NCBI GenBank assembly: GCA_903913965.1
Contig: CAIWNB010000524.1
Coordinates: 1 to 36,159, forward strand
Source of the DNA: an uncultured beta proteobacterium
GTDB taxonomy: Bacteria; Pseudomonadota; Gammaproteobacteria; Burkholderiales; SG8-41
Length of the DNA: 36,159 bases
Direction: 5' to 3'
Under the pieces are notes generated by a model that saw only the letters and a program-made list of their open reading frames with translations, made no database searches and had not been told where the DNA came from. The translations under genes and the position numbers were made by a program. This document shows, in pieces, positions 8,301-15,950 of the stretch (positions within the stretch are counted from its first letter, which is position 1; each line of letters opens with the position of its first letter).

Positions 8301-9074
8301 ATGAACCCAAGCAGCGAACAATTCATACTATTTACCCAACCGGGTTGAAGCAGCTGTCTTCGAGCGAAAGAGTTTCTTTCGAAAAAAGGCATCGACTTCA
8401 TCGCGATTGACGTTCTCAACGACGCCGGCGGACGCGAGAAATTACTTTCCTTCGGCGTGCGTAATGTCCCAGTGGTCGCGCGTGGGGAACAATTTGTGTT
8501 CGGGCAAAACCTCGAGGACGTGGCTGAATTCGTCGGTCTGCAGGGTACCGGCCACCAACCACTGCCGCCGGAACAGTTAATCGGCAAGTGGATCGACGTA
8601 CTGCGCACCGCTCAGGGTCTGATCCGCCAGCTACCCGACGCCGCACTGAATGAACGCGTGGTCGCCAACCGCGACCGCTCGATCCGTCTGATGTGCCATC
8701 ACGTCTTCCGCGTTGGCGAAGCCTTTCTCGAAAGCGTTGTAGACGGCGTCGAATATGCGGTTCAGCTCGCCAATGTGCCGCCGGCAGAAGGCACCTTCAC
8801 CACGGGTGACGAAATCGCACGTTATGGCGAGAGCGTCATCGCACGACTGCAGCAGTGGTGGGACAAGCTCGACGACAAGACCTGCCAGCAGAAGGTGAAA
8901 ACCTTTTTTGGTATGCAACCGATCTATATGCTCTATGAACGCTCGACCTGGCACTCGGCACAACACGCGCGCCAGCTCACGGCCGTGCTCGAAGGCCGCG
9001 GCATCGAACCGAAAGCGCGTTTGAAGCCGGAAACGCTGGCGGGTCTTCCTCTGCCCGAGCGACTTTGGGAATAA
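8301..9074 (+). CDS. Selenoprotein: glutaredoxin-like domain with U-S-S-C motif fused to a DinB-like domain
   Basis: Reading TGA 8346-8348 as selenocysteine gives one 257-aa protein with Sec16. Residues 1-80 form a glutaredoxin-like fold: strand FILFTQPG, redox motif Sec16-S-S-C19, helix CLRAKEFLSKKG, strand FIAIDVL, then the cis-Pro loop VRNVPVVARGEQ and FGQNLEDVAEFVG. About residues 95-250 look like a DinB/DUF664 four-helix bundle with likely metal-binding His (MCHHVFR; TWHSAQHARQL). Gene callers would start at GTG 8457 and lose the active site. The coding before the TGA is in frame, continuous and conserved in character, and Sec replaces the first Cys of a CxxC, the usual Sec site. A stem-loop at 8365-8381 fits a bacterial SECIS. 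Expected role: thiol/selenol redox chemistry, perhaps with glutathione. The substrate is unknown. It ends in a strong terminator. Confidence 0.88.
8346..8381 (+). promoter_or_regulatory. UGA (Sec codon) and bacterial SECIS element in the glutaredoxin/DinB gene
   Basis: TGA at 8346-8348 is followed by a perfect 6-bp stem (8365-8370 with 8376-8381) and a 5-nt loop AGTTT. The loop begins 23 nt after the TGA and has a G at its second position, matching the known bSECIS rule (loop about 16-37 nt downstream, G in the first two loop bases). SelB would bind here to bring Sec-tRNA to the ribosome. Confidence 0.82.
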
Positions 9075-9090
9075 AGATTGTTCGCTGGAT

Positions 9091-9121
9091 AAAAAAAGCC
9101 CCGCAATGCGGGGCTTTTTTT
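9091..9121. terminator. Bidirectional Rho-independent terminator
   Basis: A 7-bp perfect GC stem (9098-9104 with 9108-9114) with loop AAT has an A-run before it and a T-run after it, so it ends transcription both ways. It separates the convergent Sec-glutaredoxin/DinB gene and the minus-strand TctC gene. Confidence 0.93.
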
Positions 9122-9141
9122 ATCCATCTGGCGATGCCGCA

Positions 9142-10113
9142 CTACTCGATCTTGATCGCCGCCTCTTTCACCAGCTTCGCATATTTCGCAAGGTCACTCT
9201 TAATCACACGCGCAAACTCTTCCGGCGTATTGCCGACGAGTTCGTTGCCGCCCTGCGTCGCCAGCCGCTCAATCACATCCGGCATTTTCAGCGCCTTGGT
9301 CACCTCGCGATGCAAGCGATCGACGATGGGCTGAGGCGTGCCAGCGGGCAGCATTACCGCCTGCCACTGCGTGATCTCGAAACCCTTGAGACCCAGTTCG
9401 TCCATTGTCGGCACTTCAGGCAGGGAGCTCGAGCGCTTCAACGCGGTGACACCGATCGCTCTCAACTTGCCGGCCTTCAACTGCGGCACCGAGGTGATGG
9501 TGGTGTCAAACATATAACTAAGCTGGCCACCCAACAAATCAGCCAGCGCCAACGCACTGCCCTTGTAGGGCACGTGTATCGACTTGGTCTGCGTCATCAA
9601 ATTAAAGAGCTCGCCCGCAAGGTGATTGCCGCCACCGATACCAGTCGAGCCGTAAGTCAGTACACCCGGCTTTGATTTGACCCAGGCAATCATGTCCTTG
9701 ATGTTGGCTACCGGATTGGCCGCCGGCACCACCAGCACATACATATAGAGCGTACCCTGCGTCACCGGAATGAAATCCTTGACCGGATCGTAGGCGATCT
9801 TTTTGTAGAGCACCGGGTTAGTGGTGAGGGGCCCGCTCTGCCCCAGCAGGATGGTGTAGCCATCGGGCTGCGCACGCGCCGCCAGTTCGGTGCCGATACC
9901 ACCATTGGCACCGGCGCGATTGTCGACGATGACGGTCTGACCAAAGGCCTCGCCGAGCTTTTGTCCGATGGTGCGTGAAAAAATATCTGCCGCACCGCCG
10001 GCAACATAAGGACAGATGAAACGCACCGGCTTGGTCGGCCAGTTCTCCGCCGCCGCCACCGATCCCGCTGTAAATCCCATCGCCAGCATGCTCAAGGCAA
10101 GTCGCATTTTCAT
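9142..10113 (-). CDS. TctC/Bug-family periplasmic solute-binding protein
   Basis: This 323-aa protein has a signal peptide (MLAMGFTAGSVAAA) and then the Bug pattern: WPTKPVRFICPYVAGGAADIFSRTIGQKL, VDNRAGANGGIGTELAARAQPDGYTI (seen as separate blocks), and HVPYKGSALALADLLGGQ. Bug proteins are Venus-flytrap binders of di/tricarboxylates or related anions. No TctA/TctB is nearby. The start is ATG 10113, because GGAGG lies 5 nt upstream. It begins 26 nt after the UGSC selenoprotein stop and is the last gene of a TctC-UGSC-TctC operon, so its ligand may be a substrate of the selenoprotein (inference). Confidence 0.92.
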   Translation of the reverse strand: MKMRLALSMLAMGFTAGSVAAAENWPTKPVRFICPYVAGGAADIFSRTIGQKLGEAFGQTVIVDNRAGANGGIGTELAARAQPDGYTILLGQSGPLTTNPVLYKKIAYDPVKDFIPVTQGTLYMYVLVVPAANPVANIKDMIAWVKSKPGVLTYGSTGIGGGNHLAGELFNLMTQTKSIHVPYKGSALALADLLGGQLSYMFDTTITSVPQLKAGKLRAIGVTALKRSSSLPEVPTMDELGLKGFEITQWQAVMLPAGTPQPIVDRLHREVTKALKMPDVIERLATQGGNELVGNTPEEFARVIKSDLAKYAKLVKEAAIKIE

Positions 10114-10139
10114 CACATCCTCCGCGCAGTGTTTTAATT

Positions 10140-11879
10140 TTATCCTTGGATCAGCGTATCCCAATTCTGTGGCAAGCGCACGGCCTTACTGACCGGCGGC
10201 CCCTGGATGTGGTTGCTGACATAGCCCTTGGACTGGTTACGTCCCCAATCGCCGGCTACCATGATGCCGATCCATTCAGGATGATGAAACACCGGGATCA
10301 AACGTTCGGGATCATCCGACTCGCCATAGACCGGTGGCAACAGGCCCTGCTTCACATAATTATTCACGCGAAAACCGGTCTGCCCGCAGTTCCAGGCATA
10401 ACGTTCGGCGAGTGACGCTTTCATCTTTACGTTCTCGTAGAGATAGCGGCGCAGGTCATCTTTGCTCCAGCCGTCTTCTGCGAACACTTTGGCAATACTC
10501 GGTCCCAACATGATGAGCGGATGCCAGTTGCTGTAGACCATGCCGATCGCCGTCCAATAGCCACAGGCGCGTTGCCCGATCACATCGGCGATCAGTTCGG
10601 CGTGTTCGACCGCCTTCTCACTACCGGTATAGGTCGGCGCACTGATCGCGACCACGCTTTGCACGGTGACAATGTTGTCGCCGGCCTTAAAGCCTCGATC
10701 GACACTGTAGGGCTGCCAACCGATCTCGGCGACCGCCTCTTCGTTTTCAGCGGCAGCCACCAGAAAACTCTGTCCGATGCTGCCCTTGTCGGCGCCCTCG
10801 GGTGCATGATGAAAGCCGGCGACGTTGCGTAGAAACATGCGCAGGAAACGCCCGACGCTGGTGTTTGCCTGTATGCCGGTGCGCATCACCCCCTGTCCGG
10901 AATTAAAGCCGAGTTGTTGCGCAATCGGGCCATTGATGACGATCAGCGATTCCCAGCCAGGGGTAGAACCGGCATCCTCGATTTTGTAAACAGGGTCAAT
11001 GATCGCTTCGATCACTGCCAACAGCACCGGCATATATTCAGGCCGGCAGCCCGCCATGACTCCGTTCACCGCCACATTCCACACCGTCGCCAGACGATTG
11101 GCCGGCGGGCACGGTCCGAGCACTTCGTCAGGCGCGCGATCGGTGAATTTTAAAAAGCGCTCGACGCGATCGAGTGTCGGCGGAATCACCGGCATGCCGT
11201 CGGCCCAGAAGCTTTTCTGGAAGTGTTCGTAGACTTCATCGAGCGTGCCGCGAAACACGATATCGCGCGGCGCCGGCTCAACCTCTGCTGCATCGTCAGA
11301 CAGTTTGCCGACCGGTTTCGACAAGCCGGCAATGATCTGCGGCAGCAATTCTTCCACGACCTTGCGCCGCAACTCGTCCTTGCTATCGGTCATCGGTACG
11401 CCGGGATACGCAGCGATGGGCATATCGGGCAAACCAAGGCCCTTGGCTACCACCGCCGCCTGCTTGAGGAATCCGCTGGAGATGATGGACACCGCCGGAT
11501 AGCCGGCGTTTTCAACCGCTGCACTCGCCCGCAACACGGCGGGCGTGCAGGCGCCTCAGGCGCCTATTGCAGAGATGACCGCATTACAACCATGCTGTTT
11601 GAGCAGCTTGGGCACATCGGCCACCAGTTCGCGCTGCTGCGGCCCGTGCACATTGCCGAATACATCGTAGGTAACAAAGCGGATGCCGGGAAAACGTTTG
11701 GTCAATTCTTCGCGCAGAATCGGAAAAATCTCTTCGCCGCGAAACAGGTAATCCCACAGTTCACCGACCACTTTGCCGGATAAATCATCGACCCGCGCAT
11801 TCGGCGCGCGGGTTTTGTAAGCCGAGGTGCCGAGTGGCCACACGACTTCGTATTTCGGTTCACTACTGATGCCGCTCAT
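10140..11879 (-). CDS. UGSC-family selenoprotein with U-G-A-C motif
   Basis: TGA 11558-11556 read as Sec joins two in-frame halves into a 579-aa protein with Sec108-G-A-Cys111. The N-terminal domain (residues 1-150) has YEVVWPLG, GKVVGELWDYLFRGEEIFP and RFPGIRFVTYDVFGNVHG, leading to AVISAIGA-Sec-GAC-TPAVLRASAAVE. The large C-terminal domain (about 165-579) has GMPVIPPTLDRVERFLKF, VNGVMAGCRPEYMPVLLAV, STPGWESLIVINGPIAQQLG and NTSVGRFLRMFLRNVAGF. The paralog at 25571 has the same length and the usual UGSC motif; here Ala replaces Ser. The start is ATG 11879, with GGGGAG 7 nt upstream and alignment to the paralog start; an upstream ATG at 11948 would not align. A 12-bp SECIS-like stem follows the TGA. 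The family was described from marine metagenomes and its reaction is not known to me. Confidence 0.95.
11519..11558 (-). promoter_or_regulatory. UGA (Sec codon) and bacterial SECIS element in UGSC gene 1
   Basis: After TGA 11558-11556, bases 11544-11539 pair with 11532-11527 (6 bp, GC-rich) around a 6-nt loop CGTGTT. A lower 6-bp stem (11550-11545 with 11524-11519) continues it past a 2-nt bulge. The loop starts 18 nt after the TGA and has G at its second position, as bSECIS rules require. The apical 20 nt (11546-11527) are identical to those in the second UGSC gene. Confidence 0.9.
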
Positions 11880-11906
11880 GGCAATGCTCCCCGGTAAAGA
11901 TGCCTC

Positions 11907-11926
11907 AGTTCGATATATATCGAACT
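11907..11926. promoter_or_regulatory. 20-bp perfect palindrome between tctC and UGSC gene 1
   Basis: AGTTCGATATATATCGAACT is a perfect 10+10 palindrome with no central spacer, ending 27 nt before the UGSC start codon and just upstream of its ribosome site. It could be an operator for a dimeric regulator (MarR, GntR or TetR size) or an RNA hairpin separating translation of the two genes. No T-run follows, so it is not a simple terminator. Confidence 0.6.
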
Positions 11927-11969
11927 CGAAATTCCCCGCGCCCCACATTCCCGGGGCGACGCAGTGATG

Positions 11970-12944
11970 CTATTCGGCCTTGATGCCGGCCTTCTCGATC
12001 ACGTCACGCCACATCGGCACTTCCTGCGTAATACGCGCACGCAAGGCCTCAGGGCTACCAGCGGTGACTTTGAGTCCGGCCGTCCACAACGCGTCGCGCA
12101 CCTCTTTTTGCGCCAACACCGCGATGATCTCTTTGGAGAGCTTCGCCATGACTTCGGGCGGCGTGCCGGCCGGCGCGAACAGCGCCTGAAAAGTGTCCGA
12201 CACCGCATCAGGGATCCCGGCTTCCGCCATGGTCGGCGTATTCGGCAGATCAGGCCAGCGCTCCTTGCCGGTCTGCACGATGGGCTTTAACAAGCCGCCC
12301 GCAATCTGTGGCATCACCGAAGACAAACTCGCCGACATCATCTGGATCTGTTTGCTCAACACCGCCTGCACCGCCGGCGCGCCACCGGTGAAGGCGATAT
12401 GCACCATATTGGTTTTGGTGCGCAGCTTTAGCACTTCAGCGGCGAGTTGCGGCGTGGTGCCCAGTCCGGGGCTGCCGTAGCTGATTAAATTAGGATTACC
12501 ACGCGCCTGCGCAATCAGGTCGGCGAGGCTGTTAATGCCGCCTTGCGGATGCACCACCATCACATTGGGCGAAGCACCGAATTCCACCAGCGGCAAAAAA
12601 TCCTTCTGCGGATCGTATGGCACATTTTTATAAAGACTGGGCGTCACCACATACACGCTCGAAGACGACAGTAGCGTGTAGCCATCGGGTTTGGCGCGCA
12701 TCACCGCGCTTGCCGCAATCATGCCGCCGGCACCACCGCGATTGTCGACGATGATCTGCTGGCCCAGCGACTGGCTCAAAAACTTGCCGACGATACGAGT
12801 CGAAATGTCAGTCGCGCCGCCAGCGGCAAATGCAACAACGACGGTAATGGGGCGTTCCGGATACGCCGCAGCAACGGCGACGGCAGCAGTCAACAAACTA
12901 CTGGAGAGTGCCAATATGACAGCACGTGAAAATGTCTTGAGCAT
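11970..12944 (-). CDS. TctC/Bug-family periplasmic solute-binding protein
   Basis: This 324-aa protein has a signal peptide (ILALSSSLLTAAVAVAAA) and Bug blocks: YPERPITVVVAFAAGGATDI, IIVDNRGGAGGMIAASAVM, DGYTLLSSSSVYVVTPSLYKN and HIAFTGGAPAVQAVLSKQ. It is the first gene of the minus-strand TctC-UGSC-TctC group; 90 nt holding a 20-bp palindrome separates it from the selenoprotein gene. The Bug consensus PYKG in the ligand-gate region is AFTG here, so its ligand may differ from that of its neighbours. The membrane subunits must come from elsewhere. Confidence 0.92.
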   Translation of the reverse strand: MLKTFSRAVILALSSSLLTAAVAVAAAYPERPITVVVAFAAGGATDISTRIVGKFLSQSLGQQIIVDNRGGAGGMIAASAVMRAKPDGYTLLSSSSVYVVTPSLYKNVPYDPQKDFLPLVEFGASPNVMVVHPQGGINSLADLIAQARGNPNLISYGSPGLGTTPQLAAEVLKLRTKTNMVHIAFTGGAPAVQAVLSKQIQMMSASLSSVMPQIAGGLLKPIVQTGKERWPDLPNTPTMAEAGIPDAVSDTFQALFAPAGTPPEVMAKLSKEIIAVLAQKEVRDALWTAGLKVTAGSPEALRARITQEVPMWRDVIEKAGIKAE

Positions 12945-13045
12945 GTGATGGTCCCTGTGTGCGATGAATCAAGGTCGGAGCTTTAAGCCGATTGATTTTA
13001 ACATTGCCACTCCGCGCACAACGCAGAAGCGTCGGGCCAGGCGAT

Positions 13046-13053
13046 GCTATAAT
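13046..13053 (+). promoter_or_regulatory. Extended -10 promoter element for the bicupin gene
   Basis: TATAAT at 13048-13053 sits 3 nt after TG (13045-13046), giving an extended -10 (TGnTATAAT). The -35 is poor, which extended -10 promoters tolerate. The predicted leader is about 45 nt. Confidence 0.5.
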
Positions 13054-13104
13054 TTTTAGCAAATCTGCCGTCTCGAATTGCCCTCGCGCAAGAGAAAAAT
13101 AACC

Positions 13105-13785
13105 ATGCTCAAAATCGCCGGATTCGAAATCGTTCGCATTGCCGACACACCGTGGCAAAAACGGGTGCGCTTTGATGGCCGCGAAAGCCGCTTTGCGATG
13201 TACAACGACGACCTCGAAAACGGTTTGCGCATGTCGATCGTCGAATATCCTCTGGGCTCAGTGGAACCGCGCCATGTGCATCCGGGCACCCACGCCACCA
13301 CGGTGGTCAAAGGCCGCGCCATCATCGACGGCCTGACGCTCAAACCGCTCGATTGCATCCTCGGCCCCAGCCACGAACCGCACGGCCCGCTCGAATACCC
13401 GGACAGCTGCACGCTGTTCTCCTGCTTTCAGGGCAGCAACGATCACAGCGAAGTAAAACAACTCGGTAGCGAGCGCCACTATCGCCTGATTCAGGCCGAC
13501 ACATTGGCGTGGCAAACATCCGAAAGCGGCGCAGGCGAAGGTAAAACGCTGGTCGATCATGGCGCCGGACGACTGTTATTACGCGCCGTGAAATTTGCGC
13601 CCGGCGCGAAGCTTGCGCCACAAACTCATCCATTCATGCGCGCCTCGCTGATCGTCGAAGGCGGTGCCATGATAGGCGGCGAATCTTTCGGCGTATGGGA
13701 TTTTCTCTATCAGCGTAAAGGCGTCGAACACGGTCCGGTGGAGTTTCCAAATGGCGCTACACTACTCTCGGTGGCCATGCGTTAA
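13105..13785 (+). CDS. Two-domain cupin protein
   Basis: This 226-aa protein has two cupin barrels. The first (about residues 35-115) has the metal-site-like block VEPRHVHPGTHATTVVKGRA and then GPSHEPHGPLEYPD. The second (about 150-226) has KLAPQTHPFMRASLIVEGGA and GVEHGPVEFPNG. The His in each motif would bind Fe, Mn or Ni. Bicupins of this size include dioxygenases, isomerases and ring-cleavage or sugar enzymes, so the reaction cannot be named. ATG 13105 is preferred because the upstream TTG start (13078) would add a basic tail not expected in cupins. It is divergent from the TctC-UGSC operon. Confidence 0.8.
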   Translation: MLKIAGFEIVRIADTPWQKRVRFDGRESRFAMYNDDLENGLRMSIVEYPLGSVEPRHVHPGTHATTVVKGRAIIDGLTLKPLDCILGPSHEPHGPLEYPDSCTLFSCFQGSNDHSEVKQLGSERHYRLIQADTLAWQTSESGAGEGKTLVDHGAGRLLLRAVKFAPGAKLAPQTHPFMRASLIVEGGAMIGGESFGVWDFLYQRKGVEHGPVEFPNGATLLSVAMR

Positions 13786-13899
13786 GGCCCGTTAAGGCCG
13801 CAACCCGTCAGGCATACTCACTAAAATGACCGTTGGACCGGTGCGCCGCCTGAGTGGCCATCACAGCCGCAGCGTTTGCCGCCAAACTTTGGAGACCAT

Positions 13900-14460
13900 T
13901 TGTTGCCTGCCCCGGATCAGGATCGGCTGACCTATAGCGCGTCCGCTTCGCTGCCTGCGGTTTTCGCGCGGACGGCATTGCTCTGTCTCGCACTGCTCGC
14001 AGGCGGCTGCGCGCCAGACGATGCAGAAAGCGGGCTGCGCGCATTCGAGGAAAAAGATTACGCCACAGCCACTGCGATCTGGAAAAAACTGGCGCAGGCA
14101 AACGACAGCACCGCGCAGTTCTACCTGGGGCGCATGTATGAACTCGGCGAAGGCGTGCGCGGTGATATGACCAAAGCTGCGCTCTGGTATCTGAAGGCAG
14201 CCGAACGCGGCAACCCGTATGCACAGGGCAATCTGGCCGTGCTCTACGCCTATGGCCGCGGCGTGGAAGCCGACTTTGTGCGCTCCTATGCCTGGTCCAC
14301 CAACGCCGCCAATGGCTATCCAAAATGGGCTGAAGATTTACGGGCGGCGGCACTCACTAACCGCGATATTGTCGGCGCCAAAATGAGCGCCCCCGAATTA
14401 ATCGCGGCGCAAAAACTCGCGGAGAGCTTACAAGCCGCAGCCAATTCAAACCCACGCTGA
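13900..14460 (+). CDS. Sel1-repeat lipoprotein
   Basis: This 186-aa protein has a lipobox (LLAGGC) after a hydrophobic signal (ALLCLALLAGG), so it is probably a lipoprotein. Two to three Sel1-like (TPR-related) repeats follow: AQFYLGRMYELGEGVRGDMT then KAALWYLKAAERGNPYAQ, and LAVLYAYGRGVEADFVRSYA. Sel1 refers to the repeat fold and has no link to selenium. The start is taken as TTG 13900 because GGAG lies 5 nt upstream; TTG 13876 is an alternative. Role unknown: such proteins act as envelope scaffolds. Confidence 0.82.
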   Translation: MLPAPDQDRLTYSASASLPAVFARTALLCLALLAGGCAPDDAESGLRAFEEKDYATATAIWKKLAQANDSTAQFYLGRMYELGEGVRGDMTKAALWYLKAAERGNPYAQGNLAVLYAYGRGVEADFVRSYAWSTNAANGYPKWAEDLRAAALTNRDIVGAKMSAPELIAAQKLAESLQAAANSNPR

Positions 14461-14569
14461 TTGAATAAGCAGATACGAAAAATATCCGTCATCGGCGCTC
14501 TCGGTCATGACCAAAAACTGTTTCCGACCCGTTTAAAATCGGGGCTGCTGTATGCCCAGGAGGAGGACC

Positions 14570-14892
14570 ATGCGCTGCCATTTCCTGAGCATCACCGCGC
14601 TGTCGACTGTAATTGCCTGAAGCCAGATACAGGCGCAGACCTTTCCGCCCAAACCGGTGCACTTGATCGCGCCCTTTCCCGCCGGCGCCGGCACCGGCAT
14701 ACCCGCCCGCATGATCGCGCGCAATCCTTCGTCGTTGATAATCGCACCGGTAGCGCCGGTATCATCGGCACTGAAGCCGTTGCCCGCCCCGTACCAAGCG
14801 GGCACACGCTGCTGATGGGCACCACAGGCACACACGCCACCAACCCTGCCGCCTTCGATCAGCAAATGTCTCGAAGGCAATGCCACGCGTAA
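14570..14892 (+). pseudogene. Decayed tctC/Bug gene fragment
   Basis: Downstream of a good ribosome site (AGGAGGA), ATG 14570 opens a signal-peptide-like stretch, then TGA 14618-14620, then QAQTFPPKPVHLIAPFPAGAGT, a recognisable Bug N-terminus. After MIARN the frame shifts and a stretch seems lost. FVVDNRTGSAGIIGTEAVARP then LLMGTTGTHATNPAAF resume in another frame, and the homology stops near 14865. Only about the first third of a normal 320-aa Bug gene remains. A dead duplicate of the surrounding family. Confidence 0.8.
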
Positions 14893-14932
14893 GCAGTTCA
14901 GAGCGAATGCGGGATATTCAGTGCAGTAGGCC

Positions 14933-15667
14933 TTAGACCTTCGCCGCCACCGTCAACCCGTGCGCCTGATGTTTCTCGATCAATTGCGCAACCAGTCCTG
15001 ATGCCTTGACGTCTTCGATATACGCCGCCAGAAACGCCGCCGCTGCAGGCCGTCCCTTGGGCACACCGGCCGCCTGTTGCACGGCAGTGAAGCGGCCTTC
15101 GAGAATGCGCGAACCGGGCAGGTTGGCGTGATCGGTGATGAGGCGTGGACGCAAACCGGCCAGCGCATCAATTTTGTCGGCAACGAATTTCTTGAACGCG
15201 TTATCAGCGCCGGCGGCGTGCAGCAGTTCCGCATTTTTCAGACTGCGCACCAGATAAAGATCATAGGCCGCTTTCTCGGGCACGATGATGCGCACGCCCT
15301 GGCGATCAACTTCTTCGACCGCTTGAATAGCAGAACCCGGCGGCACCAGATAGGTCGCTTCGATCTCCACATACGCGGGGCTGAAGTCGATGAGCTTGGC
15401 GCGCGCCGGCTCATCACCGAGGAAACCGACATCCCAAATATCGGTTGGCGCAGCTTCCGCGAGCTCTCCCGGCGAGGGGTAGCCGATGATTTCAGCTTCG
15501 GCACCGATGCGCCGCGCGAGTTCGCGACCAAGATCGACCGCAACGCCACCGGGTGCGCCGGTTTTCGGGTCTTTATGCGTCAACAAAAAATTCGAAAAAT
15601 TAATACCGACACGCAGTTTGCCTTTGGGCATCAGTTCGGCGCGGGCCTGGGCGGAGCATTCGATCAT
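14933..15667 (-). CDS. Solute-binding protein family 3 (amino-acid-type), no signal peptide
   Basis: This 244-aa protein has the SBP_bac_3 fold pattern: GKLRVGINFSNFLLTHKD, GVAVDLGRELARRIGAEAEI, DVGFLGDEPARAKLIDFSPA and EATYLVPPGSAI, typical of polar amino-acid binding proteins. The N-terminus (MIECSAQARAELMPKGK) is polar and not a signal peptide, and no export signal is found upstream in frame. It may therefore act in the cytoplasm or bind a ligand for another protein. ATG 15667 is chosen because AGGTGA lies 5 nt upstream; GTG 15676 falls within that ribosome site. It is divergent from selA. Confidence 0.83.
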   Translation of the reverse strand: MIECSAQARAELMPKGKLRVGINFSNFLLTHKDPKTGAPGGVAVDLGRELARRIGAEAEIIGYPSPGELAEAAPTDIWDVGFLGDEPARAKLIDFSPAYVEIEATYLVPPGSAIQAVEEVDRQGVRIIVPEKAAYDLYLVRSLKNAELLHAAGADNAFKKFVADKIDALAGLRPRLITDHANLPGSRILEGRFTAVQQAAGVPKGRPAAAAFLAAYIEDVKASGLVAQLIEKHQAHGLTVAAKV

Positions 15668-15849
15668 TGTGTTCACCTGGTGTGTCGATGCGATGGAGGG
15701 CTGAGAGTAGCCAAGATGCCGCCACGGCGCAATCTGCCCGCTGTGTAGCGGTGGGCACCGCGCACCCTGCCGCCGGGTTTCTGCATTGGAGGTACTAACG
15801 AATACCCATGCGCGCCACCAGTTTCAAAACCGCCCCTCCCGGATTGCGC

Positions 15850-15855
15850 TAGAAT
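15850..15855 (+). promoter_or_regulatory. Possible -10 box (TAGAAT) for the selA operon
   Basis: TAGAAT lies about 95 nt before selA, with no convincing -35. An 18-codon ORF (15901-15957) in the leader ends in TGA overlapping the selA ATG. The rest of the 283-nt gap (15668-15950) shows nothing further. Confidence 0.3.
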
Positions 15856-15950
15856 CAGTCTCCCGAACGACACTGTCGGTGCCGTGTGCGCCCCGCCCGC
15901 ATGACCATGCTGCAACACATTGATTCGATCCTCGCAGATCACCAGCGGCC

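Noticed and set aside
8457-9074. GTG 8457 as the true start of the DinB-like gene
   Set aside because: It lies within the glutaredoxin fold, has no ribosome site, and coding sequence clearly extends upstream through the TGA.
13900-14460. Sel1-repeat protein as part of the selenium system
   Set aside because: Sel1 names a repeat fold and has no link to selenocysteine.
14618-14620. In-frame TGA in the tctC fragment as a fourth Sec codon
   Set aside because: It falls in the signal peptide, has no CxxC or U/C context, and the gene is also frameshifted and shortened downstream.
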